Below are positions 7,592 through 16,852 of a stretch of 64,000 bases of DNA, in pieces (the first letter of the stretch is position 1; every line of letters begins with the position of its first letter). The translations under genes and the position numbers were made by a program. Source of the DNA: Streptomyces sp. 378 (lineage in GTDB: Bacteria > Actinomycetota > Actinomycetes > Streptomycetales > Streptomycetaceae); the NCBI RefSeq assembly GCF_030124145.1, contig NZ_JASKMS010000025.1:62001-126000 (forward strand), read 5' to 3'. The notes beneath the pieces were generated by a model. The model was not told where the DNA came from. It made no database searches and saw nothing but the letters and a program-made list of their open reading frames with translations.

Positions 7592-8749
7592 ATGGGGGGC
7601 GTGAACAGGGCGGACGACCGTACGGGCGGAGTGGGCGGCATGCGCGGGCCGGGACGGACCGGGACGGCTGGGGCAGGGAGCGGGGTGAACCTGCTCGCCC
7701 TGCGCAGCCACAACACCGCGCTGGTGCTCGACCTGTTGCGGACGGCCGGGGACGAGGGCATCAGCCGCCTCGAACTCGCCGAGCGGACCGGGCTCACCCC
7801 ACAGGCCGTCAGCAAGATCACGGGCCGGCTGCGGGAGGACGGCCTGGCGGCGGAGGCGGGCCGCCGGGCGTCGACCGGGGGCAAGCCGCGCACGGTGCTG
7901 CGGCTGGTGCCGGAGGCCGGGCACGCGGTCGGGGTCCATCTGGACCGGGACGAGGTGCGGGCCGTGCTCGTCGATCTGCGCGGGACCGTGGTGGGGGAGC
8001 GGCGGGCCGCGCTGGATCTGGGAGCCGGGGCGCAGGCCGTGCTGGCGGCGGTGACGGGAGCGGTGCGGGAGTCGCTGACCGGGCTCGGCAGCGCCCTGCT
8101 GGGGGCGGGCGTCGCGCTGCCCGGGCCGCTCGACCATGCCCGGGGCGTGCTGCACCGGGTGACCGGGTTCCCCGAGTGGGACGGCTTCCCGCTGCGGGAG
8201 GCGCTCGCGGAACGGCTCGGCGTGCCGGTCGTGGTCGACAAGGACACCAACGCGGCGGCGCTCGGCCTGGCCGCCGGGGGCGAGGGCGGCTCCTTCGCCT
8301 ATCTGCACCTGGGGACGGGGCTGGGTGCCGGGCTGGTGATCGGCGGCAGCGTGCACCGGGGTGCCAGGACCGGGGCCGGGGAGTTCGGCCACCAGGTGAT
8401 CCAGCTCGACGGGCCGCCGTGCACCTGTGGGAACCGGGGCTGCGTCGAGGCCCTGTGCCTCGGAGCGGTGGAGCGCGGCGATCTGGAGGAGGCGGCGCGG
8501 GTCCTGGGGGCCGGGGCGGCGAATGTGGCGGGGCTGCTCGACATCGACGTCGTCCTGCTGGGCGGCCGCAGGGTGACGGCGGCACCGGAGGCCTTCGTGA
8601 CCGGGGTCGCCATGGTTCTGGAGGCCCGGGCCCGGCGGACGGGCCAGGACACGGTGCCGGTACGCGTCGCGCCGGGGGGCGGCCGGGTGGTGGCGGTGGG
8701 CGCGGCTCACCTGGTGCTGGGGCCGGTGTTCGGGCGCGGGGGTGGGTGA
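7592..8749 (+). CDS. ROK-family transcriptional repressor
   Basis: A winged-helix N-terminus ('NTALVLDLLRTAGDEGISRLELAERTGLTPQAVSKITGRLREDGLAAE') is fused to a ROK sugar-kinase-like domain with 'DKDTNAAALG', 'LHLGTGLGAGLVIGG' and the zinc signature 'PCTCGNRGCVEALC'. Such proteins (XylR/NagC type) sense sugars or sugar phosphates. The start is ambiguous: ATG 7592, GTG 7601 and ATG 7639 are all in frame; 7592 has CGGGG upstream, and the conserved region begins only near 'GVNLLALRSHN'. It is divergent from the dehydrogenase operon that it probably represses. The ROK domain is slightly short at its C-terminus. Confidence 0.85.
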   Translation: MGGVNRADDRTGGVGGMRGPGRTGTAGAGSGVNLLALRSHNTALVLDLLRTAGDEGISRLELAERTGLTPQAVSKITGRLREDGLAAEAGRRASTGGKPRTVLRLVPEAGHAVGVHLDRDEVRAVLVDLRGTVVGERRAALDLGAGAQAVLAAVTGAVRESLTGLGSALLGAGVALPGPLDHARGVLHRVTGFPEWDGFPLREALAERLGVPVVVDKDTNAAALGLAAGGEGGSFAYLHLGTGLGAGLVIGGSVHRGARTGAGEFGHQVIQLDGPPCTCGNRGCVEALCLGAVERGDLEEAARVLGAGAANVAGLLDIDVVLLGGRRVTAAPEAFVTGVAMVLEARARRTGQDTVPVRVAPGGGRVVAVGAAHLVLGPVFGRGGG

Positions 8750-8846
8750 GATGGGGATGCGGGGTCGTGAGGACGGCACTGACCGTGCCCGGACCGGTGG
8801 TCGGGCGGGGAGCGGCTGAGGCGGGGACGCGGGGCGGTGAGCCTGC

Positions 8847-9683
8847 TCAGCCGGCGTCCAGCGGGTGTGGGGACGCCGACGGCCGAGGTCCGGGCGCCGT
8901 GCTCCCGGCGGCCCTGGTGGTCTCGGCGGCCGCAGCGGGGAAGATCCTTGCCAGGTGGTAGTCCAGCACGGTCCGCACTCCCGCGAGGGACCGGCGTTCG
9001 TGCACGACGTCCAGGCCCAGCCCGACGGCTCCCGACACCAGGAGGTCGGCCTCGTGCGCCCGGTCGATGCCCGGGGCCGTGATCCCCGCCGCCTCGCCGG
9101 CCCCGATGATGTCCGCGACGAGCCCTTCGAGCGGCTGCTCGGCCGCCAGGAAGACCGCCGCGAGCGCGGGATCGGTCAGGCTGCGCGCGTAGTACGCCGT
9201 GAACACGCGCAGCGCGAAGGTGCGTTGCTCGTCCAGCGGCAGGAACTCGTCCAGCACCGCCCGCAGCAGCCGGCACGGGTCTGTCATGTCGTACGGAATG
9301 CGCCCCCGGGCCAGCCGCTCGTTCTCCTCGTGCAGCAGGCGCAGCGCGTCGACCAGGAGGGCGTGCTTGGAGTCGAAGTGGTACTGCACGACCCGCAGTG
9401 ACACCCCCGCCTCCAGCGCGATCCTGCGCATGCTCGCCGCGTCCAGGCCCTGCCCGGCCGCGATCCGCCACACCGCCTCGGCGATCCGGCGTCGCTGCCG
9501 CGCCCGGACGTCCGTCGGCCGGGACGCGGGCGGCGTGCCCGGTTCGGGCAGCGGCTGCCTGCGCCGGCGGTAGGCCCGGGCCTGGCAGCTCCGCGAGCAG
9601 TAGACGGGCGGACGGCCGCGGCTCGGACGGGCCAGGGCCGTGCCGCACACACGGCACGCCCGCATCTTTTCGTCACGCACCAC
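8847..9683 (-). CDS. TetR-family regulator with N-terminal zinc-finger-like motif
   Basis: A TetR helix-turn-helix ('QGLDAASMRRIALEAGVSLRVVQYHFDSKHALLVDALR') begins about 60 residues in. It is preceded by a four-cysteine motif, C-R-V-C near residue 10 and C-S-R-S-C near residue 29, followed by the basic 'QARAYRRRR'. This resembles the short treble-clef finger that precedes HTH domains in some actinobacterial proteins. The C-terminal part is the variable ligand-binding domain, with a Pro/Ser-rich tail. The start may be GTG 9683 or ATG 9665; no strong ribosome site is seen. CACTTT and AAAGTG half-sites at 9686-9708 suggest autoregulation. Target genes and ligand are unknown. Confidence 0.82.
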   Translation of the reverse strand: MVRDEKMRACRVCGTALARPSRGRPPVYCSRSCQARAYRRRRQPLPEPGTPPASRPTDVRARQRRRIAEAVWRIAAGQGLDAASMRRIALEAGVSLRVVQYHFDSKHALLVDALRLLHEENERLARGRIPYDMTDPCRLLRAVLDEFLPLDEQRTFALRVFTAYYARSLTDPALAAVFLAAEQPLEGLVADIIGAGEAAGITAPGIDRAHEADLLVSGAVGLGLDVVHERRSLAGVRTVLDYHLARIFPAAAAETTRAAGSTAPGPRPSASPHPLDAG

Positions 9684-9685
9684 TT

Positions 9686-9708
9686 CACTTTAGCGCGGTG
9701 AGAAAGTG
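9686..9708. promoter_or_regulatory. Candidate TetR operator
   Basis: CACTTT (9686-9691) and AAAGTG (9703-9708) form a 6-bp inverted repeat with an 11-base spacer immediately upstream of the TetR start and 94 bp upstream of the divergent small membrane protein. Weak but well placed; inferred. Confidence 0.35.
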
Positions 9709-9801
9709 TGACGTAAAGGCGGATTTGTCTACGACAGCGGGCCACATGCGCACCCTCCGGTTGATACGTTCGTAACGTCACTCCGTGTAGAAGGGAAGGC
9801 C

Positions 9802-10017
9802 GTGAAATACGACGTCCTGCAGGTTCTCGGCATGCTGCTGCTGGCGGTGTGCATTCAGGGGCTCGCCCGGCTCGTCATCGACGACAAGCGGGGCCTGCTG
9901 GGAGGGCTGCCCGGCGGGTTCGTCCCGCTGCTGCTGACGTACGCGGTCCTCACCGCGGTCGGCGCCTGCCTGGCAGGCTGGGGCCACTCGCGCGCGAAGG
10001 CTCTGGGGCGCCGCTAG
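9802..10017 (+). CDS. Small two-helix membrane protein
   Basis: A 71-residue protein with hydrophobic segments at about residues 6-24 and 40-60, separated by a short charged loop ('RLVIDDKRG') and ending in a basic tail ('HSRAKALGRR'), consistent with a hairpin membrane protein. It starts at GTG 9802 behind AAGGGAAGG. No named family is recognised. It is divergent from the TetR gene, so it is a possible target of that regulator. Confidence 0.65.
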   Translation: MKYDVLQVLGMLLLAVCIQGLARLVIDDKRGLLGGLPGGFVPLLLTYAVLTAVGACLAGWGHSRAKALGRR

Positions 10018-10124
10018 GGGGGCGTGTCACGTGTCCGCCGACCGGGGGGATTCGCGCCGCCGTTCGGGGGCGGTTCGCTGCGGCGTCGTCTGCCGAGGGC
10101 CGTCGGTCGGAATGTCACATCATC

Positions 10125-10916
<792 letters not shown>

Positions 10917-11024
10917 GCGGCTCGTCCCGCCAGTCGGGACGCCGCACGCGGACCGTTCCGCAAGATCCCGCCACTGTTTAGGCTGGGTCGCACGCTGGAC
11001 CGCGTACGGCAGGAGATCCCGCAC

Positions 11025-11804
11025 ATGGCAGACCGCAAGCCCATCGAGTCGTGGCTCACCGACATGGACGGTGTACTCATCCACGAGGGCGTACCGATCC
11101 CCGGAGCCGACGCCTTCCTGAAGAAGCTGCGCGAGTCCGGGAAGCCCTTCCTGGTCCTCACCAACAACTCGATGTACACCCCGCGTGACCTGCACGCCCG
11201 GCTGCGCCGCATGGGCCTGGAGGTGCCGATCGAGTCCATCTGGACCTCGGCCCTGGCCACCGCCCAGTTCCTGGACGACCAGCGGCCGGGCGGCTCGGCG
11301 TACGTCATCGGCGAGGCCGGCCTGACCACCGCGCTGCACGACATCGGCTACATCCTGACCGACCACGAGCCGGACTACGTCGTCCTCGGCGAGACCCGCA
11401 CGTACTCCTTCGAGGCCATGACGAAGGCGGTGCGGCTCATCCTCGGCGGCGCCCGGTTCATCTGCACCAACCCCGACGAGACGGGCCCGTCCACCGAGGG
11501 CCCGCTCCCCGCGACCGGCGCCGTGGCCGCGCTGATCACCCAGGCGACCGGCAAGAAGCCGTACTTCGCGGGCAAGCCGAACCCGCTGATGATGCGGACC
11601 GGGCTGAACGCGATCGGCGCGCACTCCGAGAGCAGCGCGATGATCGGCGACCGGATGGACACCGACGTGCTGGCCGGCATGGAGGCCGGGATGCAGACGT
11701 TCCTGGTGCTCACCGGCCTGACCCGGCCCGAACAGGTCGAGGACTTCCCGTACCGGCCCTCCCAGGTCGTGGACTCGATCGCGGACCTCGTCGACCGGGT
11801 CTGA
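11025..11804 (+). CDS. HAD-IIA phosphatase (NagD-like)
   Basis: A 259-residue cytosolic hydrolase of the HAD superfamily. Motif I is 'WLTDMDGVLIHEG' (nucleophile Asp and general-acid Asp near residues 10-12), motif II 'FLVLTNNSMYTPRDL', motif III Lys in 'GKKPYFAGKPNPLMM' and motif IV 'SAMIGDRMDTDVLAGMEAGMQT'. The large C2 cap between motifs II and III identifies type IIA (NagD / p-nitrophenyl phosphatase / phosphoglycolate phosphatase-like). AGGAGA precedes the ATG. Natural substrate is not readable from sequence. It sits between two surface-protein genes and is probably unrelated to them. Confidence 0.88.
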   Translation: MADRKPIESWLTDMDGVLIHEGVPIPGADAFLKKLRESGKPFLVLTNNSMYTPRDLHARLRRMGLEVPIESIWTSALATAQFLDDQRPGGSAYVIGEAGLTTALHDIGYILTDHEPDYVVLGETRTYSFEAMTKAVRLILGGARFICTNPDETGPSTEGPLPATGAVAALITQATGKKPYFAGKPNPLMMRTGLNAIGAHSESSAMIGDRMDTDVLAGMEAGMQTFLVLTGLTRPEQVEDFPYRPSQVVDSIADLVDRV

Positions 11805-11924
11805 GCCCCCGCGGCAGCGCACGCGGCCTCAAACCCGCCGTCACCCGTACGGAGCAGCCGTCGCGTCCTTGAGGATGCGGCGGCTCACCGGGCGGGGGAG
11901 GCTCCAGGCATCTGGAGGTTCACG

Positions 11925-12767
11925 ATGGGTTCCCTGAGAGTCACTGTCTGTACAAGCGTCCTGGCTGCCGTTGCCCTCGCCCCGGCGGCGTCCGCGGCGT
12001 CCGCGGCGGACGCGGGGGGCGTGTCGGCGATTCCGGCGGCCCCCGCTCCCGGCAGTGACGTCACGCTCCGCGTGACAGGCTGCGCGCAGCGAACGGCCGT
12101 GGCCACCTCGCCGGCGTTCGTCGCGGACGCACGGCTGACCGTCACCGGCGCGCACGAGCTCACCGGCGAGAGCCGCGTCCGCTCCACGCTCGCAGCGGGT
12201 TCGTACGCGGTGCGGGTCGACTGCGGCGACACACGACGGACCGGCACGCTCACCGTCCACGCCGGGGCCCGGCACCGGCCCGGGGCCGCCCCCGTGCCGG
12301 GCCCCGGCGAACAGCCGCCCGCGCCCGGCGAGGGCGAACAGCCCTCCGTGTCCGGCGAGGACGGGCAGCCGCCCGTGCCGGAATCCGCCGGGCAGGAGCC
12401 CGCGCCCGGCGAGGACGGGCAGCCTTCCGTGCCCGGGTCCGCGGGGCAGCAGCCCGCGCCCGGCGAGGGCGGACAGCCGTCCGTGCCGGAATCCATCGGG
12501 CAGCCGCCCGCGCCCGGCGAGGACGGGCAGCCGTCCGTGTCCGGCGCCGACGAGTCGTCGTCCCTCTCGTCCCACCGGCCCGGCGCACCGGCCTCGCCCG
12601 TCGCCCCCGTGCAGGCGGGCGGTGGCGGCGCCGCCGCTCTCGTCGCCGCCGAGGACCGCGGGACCGGTCCCGGTACGGCACAGGGGGTGACCGGGCTGGT
12701 GCTCGCGGGGGTGGCCGCGGTGGTCGTCGCCTGGCGCGGTGTCCGCCGGAGCCGTGGAACGGACTGA
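11925..12767 (+). CDS. Secreted repeat-rich membrane-anchored protein paired with class F sortase
   Basis: A 280-residue protein: signal peptide ('TSVLAAVALAPAASAASA'), a small beta-domain with two Cys near residues 53 and 100, a Pro/Gly/Glu-rich repeat region (residues 129-208, about 18-residue units such as GQQPAPGEGGQPSVPES), a Ser-rich stretch, one transmembrane helix ('GLVLAGVAAVVVAW') and a basic tail. There is no recognisable LPxTG motif before the helix. TGGAGG precedes the ATG. Its stop lies 1 bp before the ATG of the sortase, so the two are probably translated together. The repeat region looks like a wall-spanning spacer. Function is not known. Confidence 0.75.
   Translation: MGSLRVTVCTSVLAAVALAPAASAASAADAGGVSAIPAAPAPGSDVTLRVTGCAQRTAVATSPAFVADARLTVTGAHELTGESRVRSTLAAGSYAVRVDCGDTRRTGTLTVHAGARHRPGAAPVPGPGEQPPAPGEGEQPSVSGEDGQPPVPESAGQEPAPGEDGQPSVPGSAGQQPAPGEGGQPSVPESIGQPPAPGEDGQPSVSGADESSSLSSHRPGAPASPVAPVQAGGGGAAALVAAEDRGTGPGTAQGVTGLVLAGVAAVVVAWRGVRRSRGTD
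12309..12548 (+). repeat. In-frame 54-bp tandem repeats encoding a Pro-rich spacer
   Basis: Four imperfect copies of a 54-bp unit plus a half copy encode the 18-residue pattern GQxPAPGExGQPSVPxSx. Copies differ mainly at synonymous positions and in E/D, G/E changes. Such units can change number by slippage and would alter the length of the surface spacer. Confidence 0.8.
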
Positions 12768-12768
12768 C

Positions 12769-13464
12769 ATGCGGCATCGGGACGAGGATCGGGACCATGT
12801 GCGGGTTCAGGGACGCTTCTCGGGCACCGGACGGATGCTGACCGGCCTGGCCTGGGTGGTGCTGCTGCTCGGGTTGTGGCTGTGGGGCCGTGAGGTCACC
12901 GAGATGCGGCACGGCATATCCGCCCCCACCACCGGCGACATGGCGGCGGCAGGGCGGCCCCCGGACATCAGGCTGCCGCCCGAGCACCGACCGCTGGGCG
13001 ACGCGCCGCCGCAGCGGGTCGACATCCCCGGGCTCGGCGTCCAGGCGCCCGTGGTGGCACGCGGCCTCGACGAACGCGGGGCGCCCGATCCGCCACCGTA
13101 CGACCAGCCGGGCGTGGTCGGCTGGTACGCCGACGGGGTCGCGCCCGGGGCGCCGGGCACCGCTCTCATGGTCGGTCATGTCGACACCGACACCCGGCCC
13201 GCCGTCTTCTACAAGGTCAGTGCCATGCGGCCGGGCCAGACGATCCGGGTGATCCGGGCCGACGCCAAGGTCGCCGAGTTCACCGTCGAGTCCGTCCAGG
13301 TCCTCACCCGCGACCGCTTCGACGCCCACCAGGCCTACGGGCCGCGTGAGTCGGGGCGGGCCGAGCTGCGGCTGGTCACCTGCGGCGGCAGCTTCGACCG
13401 TACGACCCGCAGCTACACGGCGAACGTGGTCGTCTCGGCGTATCTGACGGGAACCGGCCTGTGA
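12769..13464 (+). CDS. Class F sortase
   Basis: A membrane-anchored transpeptidase of the class F type. One N-terminal helix ('LTGLAWVVLLLGLWLWG') is followed by the sortase barrel. Catalytic residues are visible: His in 'ALMVGHVDTD' (residue 137), Cys in 'LVTCGGSFD' (205) and the following Arg (near 211-214). 'VDIPGLGVQAPVVARGLD' and 'GVVGWYADGVAPGAPG' are class F hallmarks. The start is taken at ATG 12769; GTG 12739 and 12754 are in frame and would overlap the upstream gene. It probably acts on surface proteins outside the membrane; the partner substrate is not identified by a motif in the neighbour. Confidence 0.87.
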   Translation: MRHRDEDRDHVRVQGRFSGTGRMLTGLAWVVLLLGLWLWGREVTEMRHGISAPTTGDMAAAGRPPDIRLPPEHRPLGDAPPQRVDIPGLGVQAPVVARGLDERGAPDPPPYDQPGVVGWYADGVAPGAPGTALMVGHVDTDTRPAVFYKVSAMRPGQTIRVIRADAKVAEFTVESVQVLTRDRFDAHQAYGPRESGRAELRLVTCGGSFDRTTRSYTANVVVSAYLTGTGL

Positions 13465-13804
13465 CGGTCCGACGCGAACGCGGCCACCCACCCCGGTCGA
13501 CGGCCCGCTCCCCCTGAAGCCGCCGACCGGGCCGGTCCTCGACCGCGCGCGCACGGGCCGCGGGAGTAACCCGGCGAGCTGCGCGGGAGGCCACGGGAGC
13601 CACGGTGGGTGAATCTCTGGCCGAAGGCCGGGCACGTGCTGAGAAGACTCTGGAACCAAAGGGCCGCCCCGGCCTAGAGGTTGATTAACGCCAAGTCCCT
13701 ATACGGTGGCACTGCGTTATCCGCGCAGGTGGGGTTTGCCTCGTGAGTGCCGCGGGGCGTATGTCAGGATTGAGACTTGGAACGGTGCATCAAGGGGGAG
13801 TTGG
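13465..13804. other. Intergenic leader of cslZ
   Basis: About 340 bp without a convincing gene on either strand. It holds the 3' end of the sortase transcript and the promoter of the GH6 gene. 'AGGTTGATTAACGCC' near 13678 is AT-rich relative to its surroundings and may be part of the promoter. No clear hairpin terminator was seen. Confidence 0.4.
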
Positions 13805-14836
13805 ATGTACGGCAGCAGGGGGGTCGGGGCGTTCGCCGGGAGGCGGATGTCCGCAGTGGTGCTGGGGGCGGCACTGCTGATCACAGGGTGTTCCTCCTCC
13901 GACGGGGGAGACGGATCGGACGAAGGCGCCGACGCGAAGATCACTCAACAACCCAAGGAAAAGGCTCCTTTCTGGGTCAATCCAGACGGGACCGCGGCCC
14001 AGGAGGTCGCCGCCCTGGAGAAGTCCGGCAAGAAACAGGAAGCCGAGCAGATCCGCAAGATCGCGGAGCAGCCGGTCGCCGAATGGGTCGGCCCGGACGA
14101 TCCGCAGGAGCAGACCCGGGGCTTCACCGAGGCCGCCGACAAGGCCGGTCGTACGGCGCTGCTCGTCCTCTACAACGTCCCGCACCGCGACTGCGGCCAG
14201 TACTCACAGGGCGGCGCCGCCGACGGCAACGCCTACCGGGAGTGGCTCGACGGCGTCGCGGCGGGCATCGGCGACCGGTCCGCCACGGTCATCCTGGAAC
14301 CGGACGCCCTGCTGCACCTGGTGGACGGCTGCACCCCGCAGCAGTTCCACGAGGAGCGCTACGACCTCCTCAAGGGCGCCGTCACCAAGCTGAAGTCCCT
14401 GAAGAACACGAAGGTCTACCTGGACGCGGGCAACGCCGGCTGGCAGCAGCCCGACCAGATCTTCGAGCCCTTGAACCGCGCGGGCATCGCACAGGCCGAC
14501 GGCTTCGCGGTCAACGTCTCCAACTTCTACTCCACCGAGGACTCCATCGCCTACGGCAAACAGCTCTCCGCCAAGGTGGGGGGCAAGCACTTCGTCATCG
14601 ACACCAGCCGCAACGGCAAGGGCCCTTACACCGGCGGCAACCCCGACGAGCGCTGGTGCAACCCGCCGGGCCGCTCCCTCGGCGAGACCCCGACGACGAA
14701 GACGGCCGACCCGCTCGTCGACGCGTACCTGTGGGTGAAGCGGCCGGGTGAGTCGGACGGTGAGTGTAAGGGCGGGCCCAAGGCGGGCCAGTGGTGGGCG
14801 GACTACGCCCTGAAGCTGGCGAAGGCCACCGGCTGA
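13805..14836 (+). CDS. cslZ: GH6 endoglucanase-like lipoprotein CslZ
   Basis: A 343-residue glycoside hydrolase family 6 lipoprotein. The lipobox 'LLITGC' places acylated Cys near residue 27, so the enzyme is tethered to the outer membrane face. GH6 features: 'LLVLYNVPHRDCGQYS', the catalytic acid in 'VILEPDALLHLVDG', 'VYLDAGNAGW', 'FAVNVSNFYST', 'FVIDTSRNGKGP' and 'DAYLWVKRPGESDG'. GGGGGAG precedes the ATG at 13805. It is convergent with glxA-cslA. In S. coelicolor/S. lividans the same trio makes and trims a beta-glucan at hyphal tips, where CslZ is proposed to open a passage or trim the polymer. Assignment rests on family and synteny. Confidence 0.88.
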   Translation: MYGSRGVGAFAGRRMSAVVLGAALLITGCSSSDGGDGSDEGADAKITQQPKEKAPFWVNPDGTAAQEVAALEKSGKKQEAEQIRKIAEQPVAEWVGPDDPQEQTRGFTEAADKAGRTALLVLYNVPHRDCGQYSQGGAADGNAYREWLDGVAAGIGDRSATVILEPDALLHLVDGCTPQQFHEERYDLLKGAVTKLKSLKNTKVYLDAGNAGWQQPDQIFEPLNRAGIAQADGFAVNVSNFYSTEDSIAYGKQLSAKVGGKHFVIDTSRNGKGPYTGGNPDERWCNPPGRSLGETPTTKTADPLVDAYLWVKRPGESDGECKGGPKAGQWWADYALKLAKATG

Positions 14837-14865
14837 CGTACCTCGCCGGGCAGACGAAAGGCAGA

Positions 14866-14904
14866 CGAAAGGGGCGCCCTCCCGGCGGGAGGGCGCCCCT
14901 TTCG
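14866..14904. terminator. Bidirectional terminator between cslZ and glxA
   Basis: A perfect 18-bp stem (14866-14883 with 14887-14904) with a 3-base loop, flanked by CGAAA and TTTCG that are part of the stem. It lies between two convergent stop codons (14836 and 14912), so it can stop transcription from both sides. Confidence 0.85.
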
Positions 14905-14911
14905 TCGGATC

Positions 14912-16852
14912 TCAGGGCACCTTGACCCACTGGGCCTTGCTCGGTGTGCCCTCGGCGTCCGTGACGAACATCATGTACCAGCCCGCCTGGACCAGGTTCC
15001 GGTTCTCCGGGACGGTGACCGTGAGCTTGTCGCCGGACGCCTTGAAGTCCAGGGCGATCGACCGCTGGTCGACGTCCGTGACGTGCGTGGCGGCGCTCGG
15101 CCGGATCAGCCGGACCTTCTTGACCTTCGCCGCGTCCGCCGAGGTGAACGTCCCCGTGCCGCCGCGCTCGATGGTCTGCGGCCCGCCCGCGAGCGAGGGC
15201 CGGTCCGCGTCGCCGTACAGATAGGGCGGCGTGTAGATCTCGATGCGCTGCTCGAACTCACCCGGCTTGGTGTTGGCCTTGTCCCCGTAGAGCGAGTCGG
15301 AGCCGAAGAACATCACGCGTCCGTCGGGCAGCAGGACCGACCCGGAGTGGTAGTTGCGGCCCACGAGCGGGTCGGCGACGCGCCTCAGCTCGTTGTTCTC
15401 CGTGTCGTAGAGCCGCGCCTCGAAGATGTTCGAGTCGCCGCGGCCGCGGTAGTCCTCCGAGCCGCCGGAGATCAGCACGCTGTCGTCGGGCAGGATCGAG
15501 GCGTTCGGGTACCGCGTGCCCTTGTCCAGGGACGGGCCGTCCACGAAGCGCGGGTTCGCCTTCTTCAGGTCGACGACGCGCGTCTTCTCGCTGGACCGCT
15601 CGGACTCGCCGACGCCACCGCCGCCGACCACCATGTACTTCTCGCCCTGCGCCGGCGGCAGCAGCACCGTGCCCGACGTCTCCATCAGCGTGGGGTCGCT
15701 CAGGCCCGGGATCTTCTTGAACTTGTTGGTGTCCACGTCCCACACGCCCGGCTCACGGCCCACGTCGTCCGGCCCGTACCCCGCGTTGGAACCCGAGTAG
15801 AAGACCTTGCCGTTCTGCATGAGGAACAGCGCCGGGTAGGTCGGGAACTGCCGGACCTTGCCGGTGTAGGTCCACTTCTTGGTCTTCGGGTCGAAGACCT
15901 CGTTCTTGCCCGGTACCAGCTGGCCGATGTCGTCGAGGCCGGAGACGCTGAGGATCTTTCCGTCGCTCAGGGTGGTGAGTGTCGGGTACCAGCGGGCCTC
16001 CTTCATCGGGTCGACCTTGATGTACTTCTCGGCGACCGGGTCGAACTCGAAGGCGTCCCGGATGCCCTGGAAGTCCTTCTTGTCCAGGGCGAGTTTCTGC
16101 GCGATGCCGTAGGTGTTCTTGGCGTCGGCGCCCTTCAGGCCGTGCACACGGTAGTTGTCCTGCGTGCCGGTCTCGTACTTCTTGCCGCGCTTCTGCGCCT
16201 CGACGTAGATCCGGCCGAGACCGGGGTCGTTGCGCAGGAACCTGCCGGTCGCCTTGTCGAAGACCTTCTTGGCGCGCGGCACGAGCACCGGGTCCTTGGA
16301 GACGAAGGTCTTGCCGTTCTCCTTGCCGGTGAACACGGTGCCCGCGGGCAGGGTGATCGGGGCGTCCGGATTCTCGTTGTGAACGATCATCAGGCCGCCG
16401 GCCTTGGTGACGTCACCCTTGAGCTTCTCGTACCGCTTGGTGCCGCCCGCGATCAGCAGATTGCCGTTGGCGAGCTGGGTGTGACCGGTGCAGAACAGGT
16501 CGGCGGGCGTGGGCACCTTCTTGACGGTGCCCTTGACCGGGTCCCAGATCCGGGTGTCGAACTTCTTCGCGTCGAAGTTGTCCTGGTCGTTGCCCGAGCC
16601 CGCGACGAGCAGCACCTTGCCGGTGCGCAGCAGCGCCGCGTGGATGGTGTTCTGCCGGTACTCCTCGGGGAAATCGACGATCTCCCACTTGCCGTTGGCG
16701 GCCTTGTACTCCGGCTTGTTGATCGTGTACTGGTGGTATTTCTCGGTGCTGAAGCGGTAGAGCCACGGCCCGTTCATCCCGGCCAGCGCGAGTACCACCG
16801 CCGTGCCGATCGCGAGTCGACGAGCCCGGCGGCGGCCTGCACGGTCGTTCAT
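14912..16852 (-). CDS. glxA: Mononuclear copper radical oxidase GlxA
   Basis: A 646-residue galactose-oxidase-like enzyme with one N-terminal membrane helix (residues 13-26) and a seven-bladed kelch propeller. Key residues fall where expected: Cys121 ('ADLFCTGH') and Tyr289 for the thioether cofactor, Trp288 beside it ('ARWYPTL'), axial Tyr501-His502 ('GRNYHSG') and the second Cu ligand His590 ('SAATHVTD'). The C-terminal domain is DUF1929-like. It oxidises a terminal alcohol of the glucan made by CslA and is needed for tip-associated glucan deposition and morphogenesis in S. lividans. It overlaps cslA by 4 bases (ATGA). Copper loading, by Sco or DtpA-type partners, is not encoded nearby. Confidence 0.92.
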   Translation of the reverse strand: MNDRAGRRRARRLAIGTAVVLALAGMNGPWLYRFSTEKYHQYTINKPEYKAANGKWEIVDFPEEYRQNTIHAALLRTGKVLLVAGSGNDQDNFDAKKFDTRIWDPVKGTVKKVPTPADLFCTGHTQLANGNLLIAGGTKRYEKLKGDVTKAGGLMIVHNENPDAPITLPAGTVFTGKENGKTFVSKDPVLVPRAKKVFDKATGRFLRNDPGLGRIYVEAQKRGKKYETGTQDNYRVHGLKGADAKNTYGIAQKLALDKKDFQGIRDAFEFDPVAEKYIKVDPMKEARWYPTLTTLSDGKILSVSGLDDIGQLVPGKNEVFDPKTKKWTYTGKVRQFPTYPALFLMQNGKVFYSGSNAGYGPDDVGREPGVWDVDTNKFKKIPGLSDPTLMETSGTVLLPPAQGEKYMVVGGGGVGESERSSEKTRVVDLKKANPRFVDGPSLDKGTRYPNASILPDDSVLISGGSEDYRGRGDSNIFEARLYDTENNELRRVADPLVGRNYHSGSVLLPDGRVMFFGSDSLYGDKANTKPGEFEQRIEIYTPPYLYGDADRPSLAGGPQTIERGGTGTFTSADAAKVKKVRLIRPSAATHVTDVDQRSIALDFKASGDKLTVTVPENRNLVQAGWYMMFVTDAEGTPSKAQWVKVP

